64,000 nt of DNA, from positions 124,001 to 188,000 of the forward strand of contig NZ_CP029479.1 of NCBI RefSeq assembly GCF_003150835.1, given 5' to 3'. Under the pieces are notes generated by a model. It was given only the letters and a program-made list of their open reading frames with translations. It had not been told where the DNA came from and searched no databases. A program made the position numbers and the translations under genes. The stretch is from Phenylobacterium parvum (GTDB lineage: Bacteria > Pseudomonadota > Alphaproteobacteria > Caulobacterales > Caulobacteraceae). Each line of letters begins with the position of its first letter. The first letter of the stretch is position 1. Below are positions 1 to 9,397 of the stretch, in pieces.

Positions 1-112
1 AGAACAAGGGCGACGGCGAACGGGGAAGGCAGGCCGCGAAGGGTCAAGACAGGCTCCGGGCCGGAAGACGCAGGGCGAAAACGGAAGAGGCGGGCCGAAA
101 GACGAAGAGCGA

Positions 113-140
113 GGCTGGGACAGCGCTTGCCGTCCCAGCC
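113..140 (-). terminator. Inverted repeat downstream of trxA, likely terminator
   Basis: A perfect 9-bp inverted repeat, GGCTGGGAC / GTCCCAGCC, encloses a 10-nt loop about 75 bases beyond the trxA stop codon. Read on the minus strand it is followed by a pyrimidine-rich run but not by a clean U-tract. The simplest reading is a terminator at the end of the leftward operon. The rest of bases 1-216 is purine-rich and shows no convincing gene. Confidence 0.5.
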
Positions 141-216
141 TTGCCTGATCAGGTCGGATGCGCCGGACCTCGCTCGTCGCGCCGGAATGGACCCCGCCGG
201 CGGCGGGACCTGCGGG

Positions 217-543
217 TTAGCCGACGCCGGACTCGTTCAGCCAGTCGACGATCTTCTGCTTGGGCATGGCGCCGACCTTCATGGCGGTCATCTGGCCGTC
301 CTTGAAGAGCATCATGGTCGGGATGCCGCGTACGCCGTAGCGGCTGGGGGTGTTCGGCGAGTCCTCGATGTTCAGCTTGGCCACGGTGACCTGCTCGCCC
401 AGCTCGGCGGCGATCTGCTCCAGGGCCGGGGCGATCTGCTTGCAGGGGCCGCACCATTCCGCCCAGAAGTCCACCAGCACGGGCTTGCCCGACTTCAGGA
501 CGTCGGCTTCGAAGGACTCGTCAGTGACGGCGACAGTACCCAT
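217..543 (-). CDS. trxA: Thioredoxin 1
   Basis: This encodes a 108-residue thioredoxin, the usual length, with the WCGPC redox motif at residues 30-34 and the conserved cis-proline segment GIPT near residue 73. It is the general cytoplasmic protein disulfide reductant, recharged by thioredoxin reductase and NADPH. The ATG at 543 gives exactly the family N-terminus; the frame stays open far upstream, but that extension lies in another frame of addA and is not real. The gene is last in the leftward acyltransferase-tsaE-amgK-murU-addB-addA-trxA series, about 100 bases below addA, and a hairpin follows it. Identity is certain from the sequence. Confidence 0.97.
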   Translation of the reverse strand: MGTVAVTDESFEADVLKSGKPVLVDFWAEWCGPCKQIAPALEQIAAELGEQVTVAKLNIEDSPNTPSRYGVRGIPTMMLFKDGQMTAMKVGAMPKQKIVDWLNESGVG

Positions 544-644
544 GCGGGGCTCCTCGGTTCTCGGGGTCCGGACCCGGCCGGACGTCAGGTCTTGATATGG
601 CGCACCGGGCGCAGGGATCAACACCCTGATGTGTGGCTCCCGGA

Positions 645-3600
645 TCAGGTTTCCCGGTGCAGCCTGTCCAGGGCCTCGCGCAGCAGGTCTTCCGGCGCGG
701 GGGTCAGCAGTGGGCCATCCGTCCAGACCAGGGCGGCGCGCACAGGTCGTCCGGGATAGAGCTCGCCCAGAACCGCCCAGTACATGGACAGCTGGCGCAG
801 GTAGGCCGGATCCGCCGCCACGATGGAGGCGGGCGCGGGACGGTTGGTCTTGAAGTCGGCGAAGAGGACCTCGTCTGGCCGCACCACCAGGCGGTCGATC
901 CTGCCGGAGATGCGGACGCCGGGCGGCAGCAGGCCCGAGCCCCCGACGATGGCCGCCTCCGCCCGCGACCCTGGCCCGAAGAGGAAGCTGAAGTCCGGGT
1001 GTTCCAGCACCCCCAGCGCCGCCTTCGCCATCTCTTCCGCCTGCGCGTCGGTCAGGCCGGCCTCCTTCGCCAGCAGCCGCCGCGCCGCGTCCGGTCGAGC
1101 TGGCCCAGGCAGGTCCGGAAGGACCTGGAGCAGGCGGTGGATCAGTTCTCCGCGCCGGAACCGGCCCATGCCTGCCGCGCCGGCCAGGGGCGAGACGGCG
1201 GCGACCGGGGCGGAGTCGCCCAGGTCCGAGGGCGAGGCCAGGCGGGCCAGGGGCTCGGGCCGGGCCGGCCGGGACAGCCAGGCGGGGGGAGGAGCCCGGG
1301 CCGCCTCCGGCGCCGTCGCGGCCTGTCCCAGCACCTCGGGGTCCTCTCCGAACCGCCGGTAGCCGAAGTCTTCCCCGGCGATCCGCCGGAACCGGCCGGC
1401 CAGGCGGACGGCGAAGACCGCGTCCATCACACCCCACCAGCCCGGCGGGTTGTCGGAGGACCGGTTGCCCGGCATGGCCCCGCAGACGATCAGCCGGTCC
1501 CGGGCCCGGGTCAGGGCCACATAGAGGAGCCGCTGGAGCTCCTGGTCCGCGGCGGCCTTGCGCAGCGCCCGGGCGTCGGTCTGGGCCTGGCAGTCGTCGT
1601 TCTTGGCGCCCAGCCAAAGGAAGGTCCCGTCCCCGGCCCGCGCCAGCCCGGCGCCATCGGAGTCGCTGAAGGTGGTGTCGGGCAGGATGATGACCGGGGC
1701 CTCAAGCCCCTTGGCCCCGTGGGCCGTCATCACGCGGACCTCGTCGGCGGCCTCGGCCTCCGTCTCCCGCTTGACGTCCACCTTCAGGCTGTCGAGGGCG
1801 GCGGCGAAGGCCTCGAGGTCGCGGACGCCGCTCTGCTCGAGCTCAAGGGTCTTCTCAAGGAAGACGCCCAGGGCCTCCTCGGCCTCACGGCCCAGCCGGG
1901 TCAGCAGCCTCTGTCGCTGGGTGCGCCCACAGGGCCCCGCGGACTCCAGCCGGCCGACGATGAAGTCGTAAGGCGACTGGCCTGCGGCGGCCAGGACGGG
2001 CGCCAGGACCTGGCGCGCCTGCGCCCACTCTGTCCGGCCGGCGTCGGGCGCCCCCGCCTGGGTCCGCGCCATCAGCGCATCCCAGAGGCGGGTCTCCGGG
2101 CGCTGGTAGGCGAGCGCGTACAGGCTCTCGTCGCTGACGTCGCAGAATGGGCTGCGAAGCAGGGCGGCCAGGGTCAGGTCATCCCCCGGATAGAGGGCGA
2201 AGCGGACCATGGCCCGCAGGTCGTCGAACAGGATGTGCTCGGCCAGCTTCAGCCGGTCGGCGCCGCCGACGGGAACGCCCTGGCGCTTGAGCTCCAGGAT
2301 GACCTCATCGAACAGTCGTCCGCGACGCCGGACCAGGATCAGGAAATCCCCCCAGCGGGCGGGGCGCTTCCCGCCGGACTTCTTGTCGCCGACGGCCTCG
2401 CCCCGGGTGACGATCCCGGCGATCTCGCGTGCGATCCGCCGCGCCAGTTCACGGGACGCCGAGTCCCGGTCGGGCGTATCCGGTGGGGCTTCCCAGGCCT
2501 TCCGTTCGGTCTTCTCGGGGGGTTCGACCAGGTCCCACAGGTCGATGCAGCCATCGTCCTCGCGCCGGGCCTCATGGCGGAGGGTTGCGTCCGGGTCCGC
2601 CCTTCCGGTCATCAGGCCCTGGCTGAGGTCCGGGTCGGCATAGACGGCGTCGACAAAGCCCAGGACCTGCCGGGTCGACCGCCAGGAAACCGCCAGTTCG
2701 ATCCGCTCGAAGGCCGCGCCGGCCGCAAGGGCTCGCTGGCTGTGATGTCCGAACTCCAGCTCCAGCCGCTCGGGCGAGGCGCCCTGGAAGGAATAGATCG
2801 ACTGCTTCTGGTCCCCGACCACGAAGAGGCTGCGGCGTAGCGCGCCTTCCTTCCCGGCCTGTCCGGCGCCGGCGAAGAAATCCTCGGTCAGCTGCCGCAG
2901 GATGGACCACTGGGCGGGAGAGGTGTCCTGGGCCTCGTCCACGAGCACATGGGCCAGTCCCTGGTCGAGCTTGAAGAGCACCCAGGCGGCCATCTGGGAG
3001 TCTCGAGTCAGGGCCAGGGTCCTGTCGATCAGGTCCCCGAAGTCCAGCTTCCCGGAATGGGCCTTCTCGATGGCGTAGGCGGTGAGCCAGGCCTCGGCGA
3101 GCAACAGGATGTCCAGGGTCCGGCGACCCGCCTCCGCCGCCCGTCGCCGCATCTCCAGCCCGACCAGGCGCTCGGCCTCCGCCTGCAGGAGCTCGACGAT
3201 GTGCGGAAATCTCTTCAGGTTCGGTGAGCTGGCCGGCCAGGTCTTGACGGTCCAGGTCTTGGTGACCAGCAGGCCTCGGACGGCCTCGAAGTCAGGCTTC
3301 CCAGCGCAAGCCCGGAGTTTCCCGGCGTCGGCGACTTCGCCCTTGGACGTCTTGGACTGGGACATCGCGTCTGCGATGGCCAGCCAGGTCTCGGGCGAGG
3401 GCCCTGCCGACATGTCCTCCAGCTCGGCGCGGGCCGCGTCCGGGTCGAGGGGCTCCGGCGATCCGGCGAGGGTGGTCCAGACGACGGCTTCCAGCCCCCC
3501 CGCCGCCCCGGCGCTGTCGATGGCCGCCCTCAGCTCGCCCGCCCGGGCGGTGAAGTCGTCGAACAGGGACTCAAAGGCGTCGAAGGCCATGTCGACTGAC

Positions 3601-4145
3601 AGCCGGGCATAGGCCTCGGCGATGCGGCCCTCACCCTTCAGGACCTGCAGGGCCAGGCCCAGTCGCGCGGACTTCGCCAGCTGGGCGGCGGCCAGGTCGT
3701 CGAGCACCTCGAACCCTGGGGAAATCCCCGCCTCCAGGGGAAAACGCCGGAGCAGCTTCTCGCAGAAGGCGTGCAGGGTCTGGATCCGCAGGCCGCCGGG
3801 GGTCTCCAGGGCGCGGGCGAACAGGGCCCGGGCGGCGGAGAGCTCCTCGGCCCCGTAGTCCGACGACGCCCGGCCCTCGAGGTCGGCGAGCTGCACCCGC
3901 AGTTCGGGATCCTTACGGACCGACCAGTCGCCGAGGAGCTCGAACAGGCGGTTCTGCATCTCGGCGGCGGCGGCCTTGGTGTAGGTGACGCACAGGATCT
4001 CGTCCGGCGAGGCGCCGGCCAGCAACAGGCGCGCCACCCGGTCGATCAGGGTCTTGGTCTTGCCGGACCCGGCGTTGGCCGTGACGAAGGCCGAGAGGCG
4101 GGGGTTCGCGGCCCGGGCCTGGGGGCTGACAGGGTCGGTCGTCAT
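645..4145 (-). CDS. addA: Double-strand break repair helicase-nuclease AddA
   Basis: This 1166-residue protein is the UvrD-family helicase and nuclease subunit of AddAB, the RecBCD counterpart that resects double-strand breaks for RecA. Walker A (ANAGSGKT) lies at residues 23-30, the Walker B/motif II segment DEAQDTSP at about 403-410, and late helicase motifs in the segment around VMTAHGAKGLE. A C-terminal RecB-like nuclease domain carries GRIDRL and the metal-binding DFKTNRP at about residue 1097. An ATG at 4145 is preferred over an in-frame ATG ten codons upstream, because it overlaps the addB stop as ATGA, giving translational coupling and 1:1 synthesis of the two subunits. Confidence 0.96.
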   Translation of the reverse strand: MTTDPVSPQARAANPRLSAFVTANAGSGKTKTLIDRVARLLLAGASPDEILCVTYTKAAAAEMQNRLFELLGDWSVRKDPELRVQLADLEGRASSDYGAEELSAARALFARALETPGGLRIQTLHAFCEKLLRRFPLEAGISPGFEVLDDLAAAQLAKSARLGLALQVLKGEGRIAEAYARLSVDMAFDAFESLFDDFTARAGELRAAIDSAGAAGGLEAVVWTTLAGSPEPLDPDAARAELEDMSAGPSPETWLAIADAMSQSKTSKGEVADAGKLRACAGKPDFEAVRGLLVTKTWTVKTWPASSPNLKRFPHIVELLQAEAERLVGLEMRRRAAEAGRRTLDILLLAEAWLTAYAIEKAHSGKLDFGDLIDRTLALTRDSQMAAWVLFKLDQGLAHVLVDEAQDTSPAQWSILRQLTEDFFAGAGQAGKEGALRRSLFVVGDQKQSIYSFQGASPERLELEFGHHSQRALAAGAAFERIELAVSWRSTRQVLGFVDAVYADPDLSQGLMTGRADPDATLRHEARREDDGCIDLWDLVEPPEKTERKAWEAPPDTPDRDSASRELARRIAREIAGIVTRGEAVGDKKSGGKRPARWGDFLILVRRRGRLFDEVILELKRQGVPVGGADRLKLAEHILFDDLRAMVRFALYPGDDLTLAALLRSPFCDVSDESLYALAYQRPETRLWDALMARTQAGAPDAGRTEWAQARQVLAPVLAAAGQSPYDFIVGRLESAGPCGRTQRQRLLTRLGREAEEALGVFLEKTLELEQSGVRDLEAFAAALDSLKVDVKRETEAEAADEVRVMTAHGAKGLEAPVIILPDTTFSDSDGAGLARAGDGTFLWLGAKNDDCQAQTDARALRKAAADQELQRLLYVALTRARDRLIVCGAMPGNRSSDNPPGWWGVMDAVFAVRLAGRFRRIAGEDFGYRRFGEDPEVLGQAATAPEAARAPPPAWLSRPARPEPLARLASPSDLGDSAPVAAVSPLAGAAGMGRFRRGELIHRLLQVLPDLPGPARPDAARRLLAKEAGLTDAQAEEMAKAALGVLEHPDFSFLFGPGSRAEAAIVGGSGLLPPGVRISGRIDRLVVRPDEVLFADFKTNRPAPASIVAADPAYLRQLSMYWAVLGELYPGRPVRAALVWTDGPLLTPAPEDLLREALDRLHRET

Positions 4146-7100
4146 GTTTCGGCCTCCCCCCCGATCGAGGTCCATTCCCGCACCCGGGCGAGATGGTCGT
4201 AGTCGCTGGCGTAGAGCTTCACGCTCGCGGGCGCGGTCCGGGACAGGTAGGTCGTGGCCGGGTCATCGAAGCGGGCGATCACCGCCTTGAGGCCCTCCAG
4301 CGCGGCGGCGACTGCGTCCGATGGCGCCTCCTTCTCGCCCAGGGCGCTCTTGATGACGCCCGCCGGTCGCCGGCCTGTCACCTGGACGTAGGCCAGTTCC
4401 TCCGGCCGCAGGACGCCGAGGCTTGCGAACCCGCCCGACATCAGGATGGCGCCCGAAAGGGTGAGCTGGGGGGAGAAGCCCGCCGCCACCATCTTGGTCG
4501 AGGGCGGGGCGCCCGTCTTGTAGTCGAGGATGCGCCCGACCGCCCCGGGACCGATCTCGATCCGGTCGGCCTTGGCGGTGAAGGTGAAGGCCCCCCCGGG
4601 GGACATGAAGCTGTGGGCGCCCTCCTGCTCGACCACGATCCGCCGGCCGTCCGACCGGCGTTCACGCTCGGTCGCGACCATCCAGCTGGCGATCTCCCGG
4701 GAGAGGGCCGTTTCCCGGGCGAGCCCCGACGGGTCCATGCCCTGGTCCGCCAGGGCCTTCAGGTAGAGGGCGTCGAGGTGGGCCTCGGCCGTGTCGGGAA
4801 GGGCGCCGGGATAGGCCTCCACGAAGGCCTCAAGGGCCGAATGGATGGCCGTGCCCCGCAGGCGGACATCGATGGGGGCGTCCGGCCGGTCCATGGGGTA
4901 GAGCCTCAGTATGTCCCTCGCCCAGACGGCGTAGGGGTCCCGCACCAGGGTCTCGATCCGCGTCACTGCGAGCTTGCGGGGACGCGCCGCAAGGGGCGGG
5001 CGGGGCGCAGGCCGGGGGGCTGGGGCGAAGGCGCCGGGCGCATCCGCCGCGTCGGCGAGGGTCTCAAGGTCCGGACGGCCCGGCAGGACCAGGCCCGCAC
5101 CCTTGGCCAGGGTCCGGAGCCGCCAGAGCCAGCGCGATTCCAGGGCCGGGGCGCCTCGCCGACGCCGGGCGTGCAGAAGGAAGACCTCGGGCGCGCAGGC
5201 CGACTGGGCGAAATCGTGCGCCGACAGGGCGATCCGGCGTTCGGGCTTCGGAAGCCCCAGCCCCGAGCGCATGGCGCGGGACAGGAAGGGGTCGACGGCC
5301 GCCGCCTGGGGCCAGACCCCTTCTTCCAGGCCCGCCAGGACCAGGCGATCGGCGCGCGCCATCCGCGCCTCCATGGCGCCCAGTATGCGCAGTCGGGGGT
5401 GGGTGGCCCGGCTCGCGCGGACGCTCTCCCCTGCCATCACCGCCTCCAGCAGTTCGCCGAAGGCCCGGACCGACAGGGCGGGACTGGCGTCGCCCTCCTC
5501 GATCAGGGCGCCCAGAAGGCGGGCTGCGGCGTCCCCGTCGGGCCCGGCCCAGAGGTCCCCGGTCCCGCCTTCGGGGCGCCGGCAAAGGGCTTCCAGCAGC
5601 TCCACGAGACGCCGGCCCCAGCCAGAGGCGTCGAGGTGTGCGTCGACGTCCGCAACAGGCGCGGGGAAGAGGTCCTGGAGATCCTGGGCCAGGCGGATGG
5701 CCTCGGGAACCGGATGCTTCACGCCCTCCGCCCGGGTCCGGATGCGCGCCAGGGTGTCCGGCCGGGGGCCACGCAGGGCGTCCCGCTCCAGGGCGTCGCG
5801 GGCGAAGGCGAGGTCGGCCTCCGTCCGTCCCAGCCGGACCCGCGGATGCTTCAACAGCGCCAGGAGGACGGAGGGCTTGGCGGGGTCCGCCAGGGCCTGG
5901 GCGGCCTGCAGGGTCAGGACCGCACAGGGGAACCGGGCCAGGGGCTCCCCCGCCGAGGCGTCGGCGACGATCCCCCAGCGGGCCAGGCGTGCGGCGACCC
6001 GGCGGGCGAGGTCGGCGTCCGGCGTCACCAGGGCGGCGGTCCGGCCCGGGGTCTCCAGGGTCTCGCGCAGCAGGAGGGCGGCGGACAGGGCGCAGGCCTC
6101 GACATCCCGGGCGCCCGCCACGGTCAGGCCGGCGAGCCCCCGCTCGATCCCGTTGACGCCCAGGCCGCCCGTGTCGTCGATGGCGGCGCGCCAGTCCGAG
6201 GTCCGGTCCGCGGGCCTCAGGGCCAGGCTGATGACCTTGCGCCGGTCCGCGCCGGCGACCGGGACATCCGGCGTTTCCGGCCAGTCCCGCACGTCGTACG
6301 CAGCGACGCCAGCCTGGAGGAGCAGGTCCCGCAGCATGGCCTGGGGATGCTGGTCGTCGATCCCCTCGGGTTCGGCGACCCCGGGTATCGGGTCGCAGTC
6401 CAGGCCGGGCAGGACGACGGCGCCCCGGGGCGCCTCGGCGATGACCTTCAGCAGGCGGGCGGTGGCCTTGACCGATCCGGTGGATCCGGCGGCGATCAGG
6501 AACCCTTCCGGCGGCGTCTCCGACCACTTTTCCGCCAAGGCGTTGAGCAACTGGACCCTGCGGGCCGATACGTCCTGCAGCCCAAGCTCACGCAGCCGCT
6601 GGGGCCACCGGGCGAGGGCGCCCTCCAGGAAGTCGAGGGAGACCTGCCAGTGCGCCGCCATGTCCAGGGTGGCGAGGCCAGCCAGGTTGTCGCCGGTGAC
6701 CTCCTCGATCTGCAGGCTGTCGAAGAAGCCGCCCAGGGCGTCCGCCAGGCCCAGGGCCTCGGTGGGTCCCGGGCTGCGGCCGAGGGCCGGCGAAAGCTCG
6801 CTGACCAGCCGCAGCAGTTCGAACCGGCGGCGGACAGGGGTGATCGCCGGGGGCAGGTCCAGGGCGATGTCGCCGGGCTCGAAGGGCGCCTCGCCCGCCT
6901 CCAGGTCGCCCAGCGGGCGGATCCGGGGCGGCAGGAGGGCGGGGGCGTCCCCGGCCCTGCGCAGGAAGGCCTCGGTCAGCAGGCGCACGGCCCGGCGGTT
7001 CGGGGTCAGGACCACGGCGTCGGCCAGGGCCTCGGGGCCGCCCTCCCGGGTCAGGTCCAGGAGGCCCGTCGCCAGGTCGTCCAGGAAGGGTCGGTCAGCC

Positions 7101-7150
7101 GGGATGTTGAACCAGCGCGGGCCGGGCGTTTCGAAGAACCAGCCGCTCAT
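4142..7150 (-). CDS. addB: Double-strand break repair protein AddB
   Basis: This 1002-residue subunit is the partner of AddA. It has an inactivated helicase-like N-terminal half with no Walker A lysine motif (VVLTPNRRAVRLL is in its place) and a C-terminal RecB-type nuclease domain with GTAIHSALEAF and DYKTG at about residue 876. No cysteine cluster is visible after the nuclease motif, so the iron-sulfur staple known from Bacillus AddB appears to be absent. The ATG at 7150 overlaps the murU stop as ATGA, and the gene's own stop overlaps the addA start in the same way. Confidence 0.95.
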   Translation of the reverse strand: MSGWFFETPGPRWFNIPADRPFLDDLATGLLDLTREGGPEALADAVVLTPNRRAVRLLTEAFLRRAGDAPALLPPRIRPLGDLEAGEAPFEPGDIALDLPPAITPVRRRFELLRLVSELSPALGRSPGPTEALGLADALGGFFDSLQIEEVTGDNLAGLATLDMAAHWQVSLDFLEGALARWPQRLRELGLQDVSARRVQLLNALAEKWSETPPEGFLIAAGSTGSVKATARLLKVIAEAPRGAVVLPGLDCDPIPGVAEPEGIDDQHPQAMLRDLLLQAGVAAYDVRDWPETPDVPVAGADRRKVISLALRPADRTSDWRAAIDDTGGLGVNGIERGLAGLTVAGARDVEACALSAALLLRETLETPGRTAALVTPDADLARRVAARLARWGIVADASAGEPLARFPCAVLTLQAAQALADPAKPSVLLALLKHPRVRLGRTEADLAFARDALERDALRGPRPDTLARIRTRAEGVKHPVPEAIRLAQDLQDLFPAPVADVDAHLDASGWGRRLVELLEALCRRPEGGTGDLWAGPDGDAAARLLGALIEEGDASPALSVRAFGELLEAVMAGESVRASRATHPRLRILGAMEARMARADRLVLAGLEEGVWPQAAAVDPFLSRAMRSGLGLPKPERRIALSAHDFAQSACAPEVFLLHARRRRGAPALESRWLWRLRTLAKGAGLVLPGRPDLETLADAADAPGAFAPAPRPAPRPPLAARPRKLAVTRIETLVRDPYAVWARDILRLYPMDRPDAPIDVRLRGTAIHSALEAFVEAYPGALPDTAEAHLDALYLKALADQGMDPSGLARETALSREIASWMVATERERRSDGRRIVVEQEGAHSFMSPGGAFTFTAKADRIEIGPGAVGRILDYKTGAPPSTKMVAAGFSPQLTLSGAILMSGGFASLGVLRPEELAYVQVTGRRPAGVIKSALGEKEAPSDAVAAALEGLKAVIARFDDPATTYLSRTAPASVKLYASDYDHLARVREWTSIGGEAET

Positions 7151-7860
7151 CGGGACAGCAGGGCCTCGGCCTCGTCGCGCGCCGCGGGATCGCCGACGTG
7201 CAGCCAGAAGGCGTCCATGACCACGCCCGCCAGCCGCCCCTGCGCCTGCAGCCGCCACCAGACCGGCAGGATGGAAAAGGCCCCTTCGGGCTCGTCATCC
7301 AGGACCTCGGGCTTGAGAATCTGGAAGCCGATATTGGCGAGGGGCGCCGGGTTGGCGTCATCCGCCGAGTGGGTCAGCCGGCCCTCGGCGTCCATGAAGA
7401 AGCCCCTCGGTCCCTCGAAGCCGATGCCCTGCCCCCGGGGGGTCAGGAGCAGGAGGAGATCCATGCGCTCCGGGTCCCAGGCCGCCTTCATCCGCTCCAG
7501 GGGCGGCGTCGCGCCGCCCATCCAGAGGGAGTCGATATTGGCCACGAAGATGGGTTCGCGGCCCAGCAGGGGCAGGGCGTTGCGGATGCCGCCGCCGGAA
7601 TCCAGCAGGGCCGCGCGCTCGTTGGCGATGACGATCTCCAGGTCGGTCCGCCCGGCGAGGTGGGCCTCCATATGGTCGGCGAAATGGTGGACGTTCACCA
7701 CCGCCTTGCGCACGCCGGCCTCGACCAGGCGGTCGAGGACCCGGTCGATCAGGGTCCGCCCCGCCACCTCCACCAGGGCCTTGGGCCGGGTGTCGGTAAG
7801 GGGCCGCATGCGGGTGCCGAGACCCGCGGCCAGGACCATGGCGCTGGTCGGGCCGGTCAT
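7147..7860 (-). CDS. murU: N-acetylmuramate 1-phosphate uridylyltransferase MurU-like
   Basis: This 237-residue sugar nucleotidyltransferase has the N-terminal signature LAAGLGTRMRPLTDTRPK (residues 10-27) and the GGGI(R) loop typical of the family. Placed directly after an AmgK-type kinase, it fits MurU, which makes UDP-MurNAc from MurNAc 1-phosphate and UTP in the cell-wall recycling bypass that avoids MurA (and hence fosfomycin). A mannose-1-phosphate guanylyltransferase annotation is common for such proteins; the gene pairing favours MurU. ATGA overlaps occur at both ends. The class is certain, the exact substrate inferred from context. Confidence 0.85.
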   Translation of the reverse strand: MTGPTSAMVLAAGLGTRMRPLTDTRPKALVEVAGRTLIDRVLDRLVEAGVRKAVVNVHHFADHMEAHLAGRTDLEIVIANERAALLDSGGGIRNALPLLGREPIFVANIDSLWMGGATPPLERMKAAWDPERMDLLLLLTPRGQGIGFEGPRGFFMDAEGRLTHSADDANPAPLANIGFQILKPEVLDDEPEGAFSILPVWWRLQAQGRLAGVVMDAFWLHVGDPAARDEAEALLSR

Positions 7861-8948
7861 CGGCGGGCGTCCGCGGGGACGCAGGCGTCGAGCCAGGCGC
7901 GCAGGTCCGACAGGCCCGGGTCAGCGAGGCAGGCGTCGAGATAGCCCCACATGCGCGGCAGGAAGGCCTCGTACCTTGGCCGGCCGTCGCGGACCACAAG
8001 CCGGGCGAAGACCCCGATGATCCGGCAGATGTTCAGGGCGCCCAGGGCGTGGAAGTCGGAAGCGATAGGCAGTTCGTCTGCATAACGGGAGCGTTCGATG
8101 TAGCGTCCCAGGAGGGTGTCGGAGAGGGTCCTGGAGACGTCCCGGCGGGCGTCGTGCAGGAGCATGGAGAGGTCCCAGGCGGGATGGGCCAGGACCGCGT
8201 CCTGGAAATCCACCATCCCGACCCGGGCGGGGCCCTCCCGGTCCGGCAGCCAGATCAGGTTCTCGACGTGGTAGTCGCGGTGGCAGAAGACCCGGGCCCC
8301 CGCCTCGCCCCGTTCCAGGATGGGGCGCCAGAGGCTCGACCAGTCCCGGCGGGCGGCGGCGTCCACGCGGACCCCGGGCCGCAGGGCGGGCAGCCAGTCC
8401 GGCAGCAGGTCGGCGGCGGTCTCCAGGGCCAGGGCGTCGTAGGTCAGGAGGGGCCAGTCCAGCCCGGCGTCCGCGCCCAGCCGGCGGGCGACAGGCTGGT
8501 CCTGCATGTGGATAAGGGCGTCCAGGGCGGCCTCGTAGAGGGGGCCTTCGTCGGCGCCGCCGGCGATGAGGGTTCCGAAGAGGTCGTCGCCCAGGTCCTC
8601 CATCACGGCCAGGCCCTGGCCGGCGTCGAAGGCCTCGACGCGCGGCGCGGACAGGCCGGCCTGGTTCAGCCAGCCGGCGACGGCCACGAAGGCGTCCACC
8701 CGCCCAGCCGCCAGCCGCGCCATGGCGTTGTAGCCGAGGGCCCGGCGAGCGCCTTCGTCGGCGTCCGGCGGGCAGGGGGCGGACTCCACCGGCGGCTGGT
8801 CCATGAAGATGCGGCGGCCGCCGCCGGCCAGGTACAGGCGCTCGTAGGCGCGGGTGGAGGCGTCGCCCGCCAGCCGCTCGCGCCGCGCGCCGGCCAGGCC
8901 GGCCTGGGCCAGGAAGGCGTCCTTCAGGGCGTCCCGTTCCGCCGTCAC
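7857..8948 (-). CDS. amgK: N-acetylmuramate/N-acetylglucosamine kinase AmgK-like
   Basis: This 363-residue aminoglycoside-phosphotransferase-fold kinase has the catalytic segment CHRDYHVENL and the metal-binding DFQDA of the family. In Pseudomonas and relatives AmgK phosphorylates the anomeric position of MurNAc or GlcNAc to feed MurU; the overlapping murU gene supports that role here. The start codon is GTG at 8948, overlapping the tsaE stop as GTGA. A generic phosphotransferase annotation would be the fallback. No regulatory site is seen inside the operon. Confidence 0.85.
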   Translation of the reverse strand: MTAERDALKDAFLAQAGLAGARRERLAGDASTRAYERLYLAGGGRRIFMDQPPVESAPCPPDADEGARRALGYNAMARLAAGRVDAFVAVAGWLNQAGLSAPRVEAFDAGQGLAVMEDLGDDLFGTLIAGGADEGPLYEAALDALIHMQDQPVARRLGADAGLDWPLLTYDALALETAADLLPDWLPALRPGVRVDAAARRDWSSLWRPILERGEAGARVFCHRDYHVENLIWLPDREGPARVGMVDFQDAVLAHPAWDLSMLLHDARRDVSRTLSDTLLGRYIERSRYADELPIASDFHALGALNICRIIGVFARLVVRDGRPRYEAFLPRMWGYLDACLADPGLSDLRAWLDACVPADARR

Positions 8949-9397
8949 TCGACCCTCTCCCGCCAGGACCCGTGGCCGGACAGCCGCGCCGTCCGCCCCT
9001 CTCCGGAAACGGTCAACTCTAGATCGAGTCGGTCGGCGGGGAGACGCCCCTCAAGCCGCTCGGGCCATTCGATCAGGGCCGCCCCGTGGTCGAGGGCCTC
9101 GTCCAGGCCGATCTCCCAGGCCTCCTCGGGGTCTTCCAGCCGGTAGAGGTCGAAGTGGGCGATCTCGAAGTCCGGCCCGGGATAGGTCTGGACCAGGGTG
9201 AAGGTGGGGCTGGGCGCCTCCTCGTCCGGGGTGGTCAGGGCGCGAACCAGGGCCCGGGCGAGGCAGGACTTGCCCGCCCCCAGGGCGCCCCTCAGGCAGA
9301 GGGCCTCGCCCTTGCGCAGCAAGGGCGCGATCCGGCGGCCGAGGGCTTCTGTGTCAGCCTCAGCGGGCAGGTCGATCCGGGCGGGCAGGCGGCTCAA
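8945..9397 (-). CDS. tsaE: tRNA threonylcarbamoyladenosine biosynthesis ATPase TsaE
   Basis: This 150-residue P-loop ATPase belongs to the complex making N6-threonylcarbamoyladenosine at position 37 of ANN-decoding tRNAs, with TsaB and TsaD (not in the window). The Walker A motif is GALGAGKS. The characteristic family segments HFDLYRL and IEWPERL follow. The start is TTG, fused to the upstream stop as TTGA, giving the right family length; no ATG gives a better N-terminus. Its presence at the head of the amgK-murU-addBA series is an arrangement I recall from other alphaproteobacteria. Confidence 0.93.
   Translation of the reverse strand: MSRLPARIDLPAEADTEALGRRIAPLLRKGEALCLRGALGAGKSCLARALVRALTTPDEEAPSPTFTLVQTYPGPDFEIAHFDLYRLEDPEEAWEIGLDEALDHGAALIEWPERLEGRLPADRLDLELTVSGEGRTARLSGHGSWRERVE

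Noticed and set aside
217..1617. A single long frame fusing trxA to 350 upstream residues
   Set aside because: The upstream part is an out-of-frame reading of addA; trxA has its own proper start at 543.
633..2840. A 735-codon open frame on the plus strand opposite addA
   Set aside because: It is a composition artefact: GC-rich codons on one strand leave the opposite frame free of stops. The translation is low-complexity Pro/Gly/Arg/Gln, while the minus strand encodes a complete AddA.
4193..8020. A 1275-codon open frame on the plus strand across addB and murU
   Set aside because: Same artefact as above; no domain is recognisable, and three coupled real genes lie opposite.
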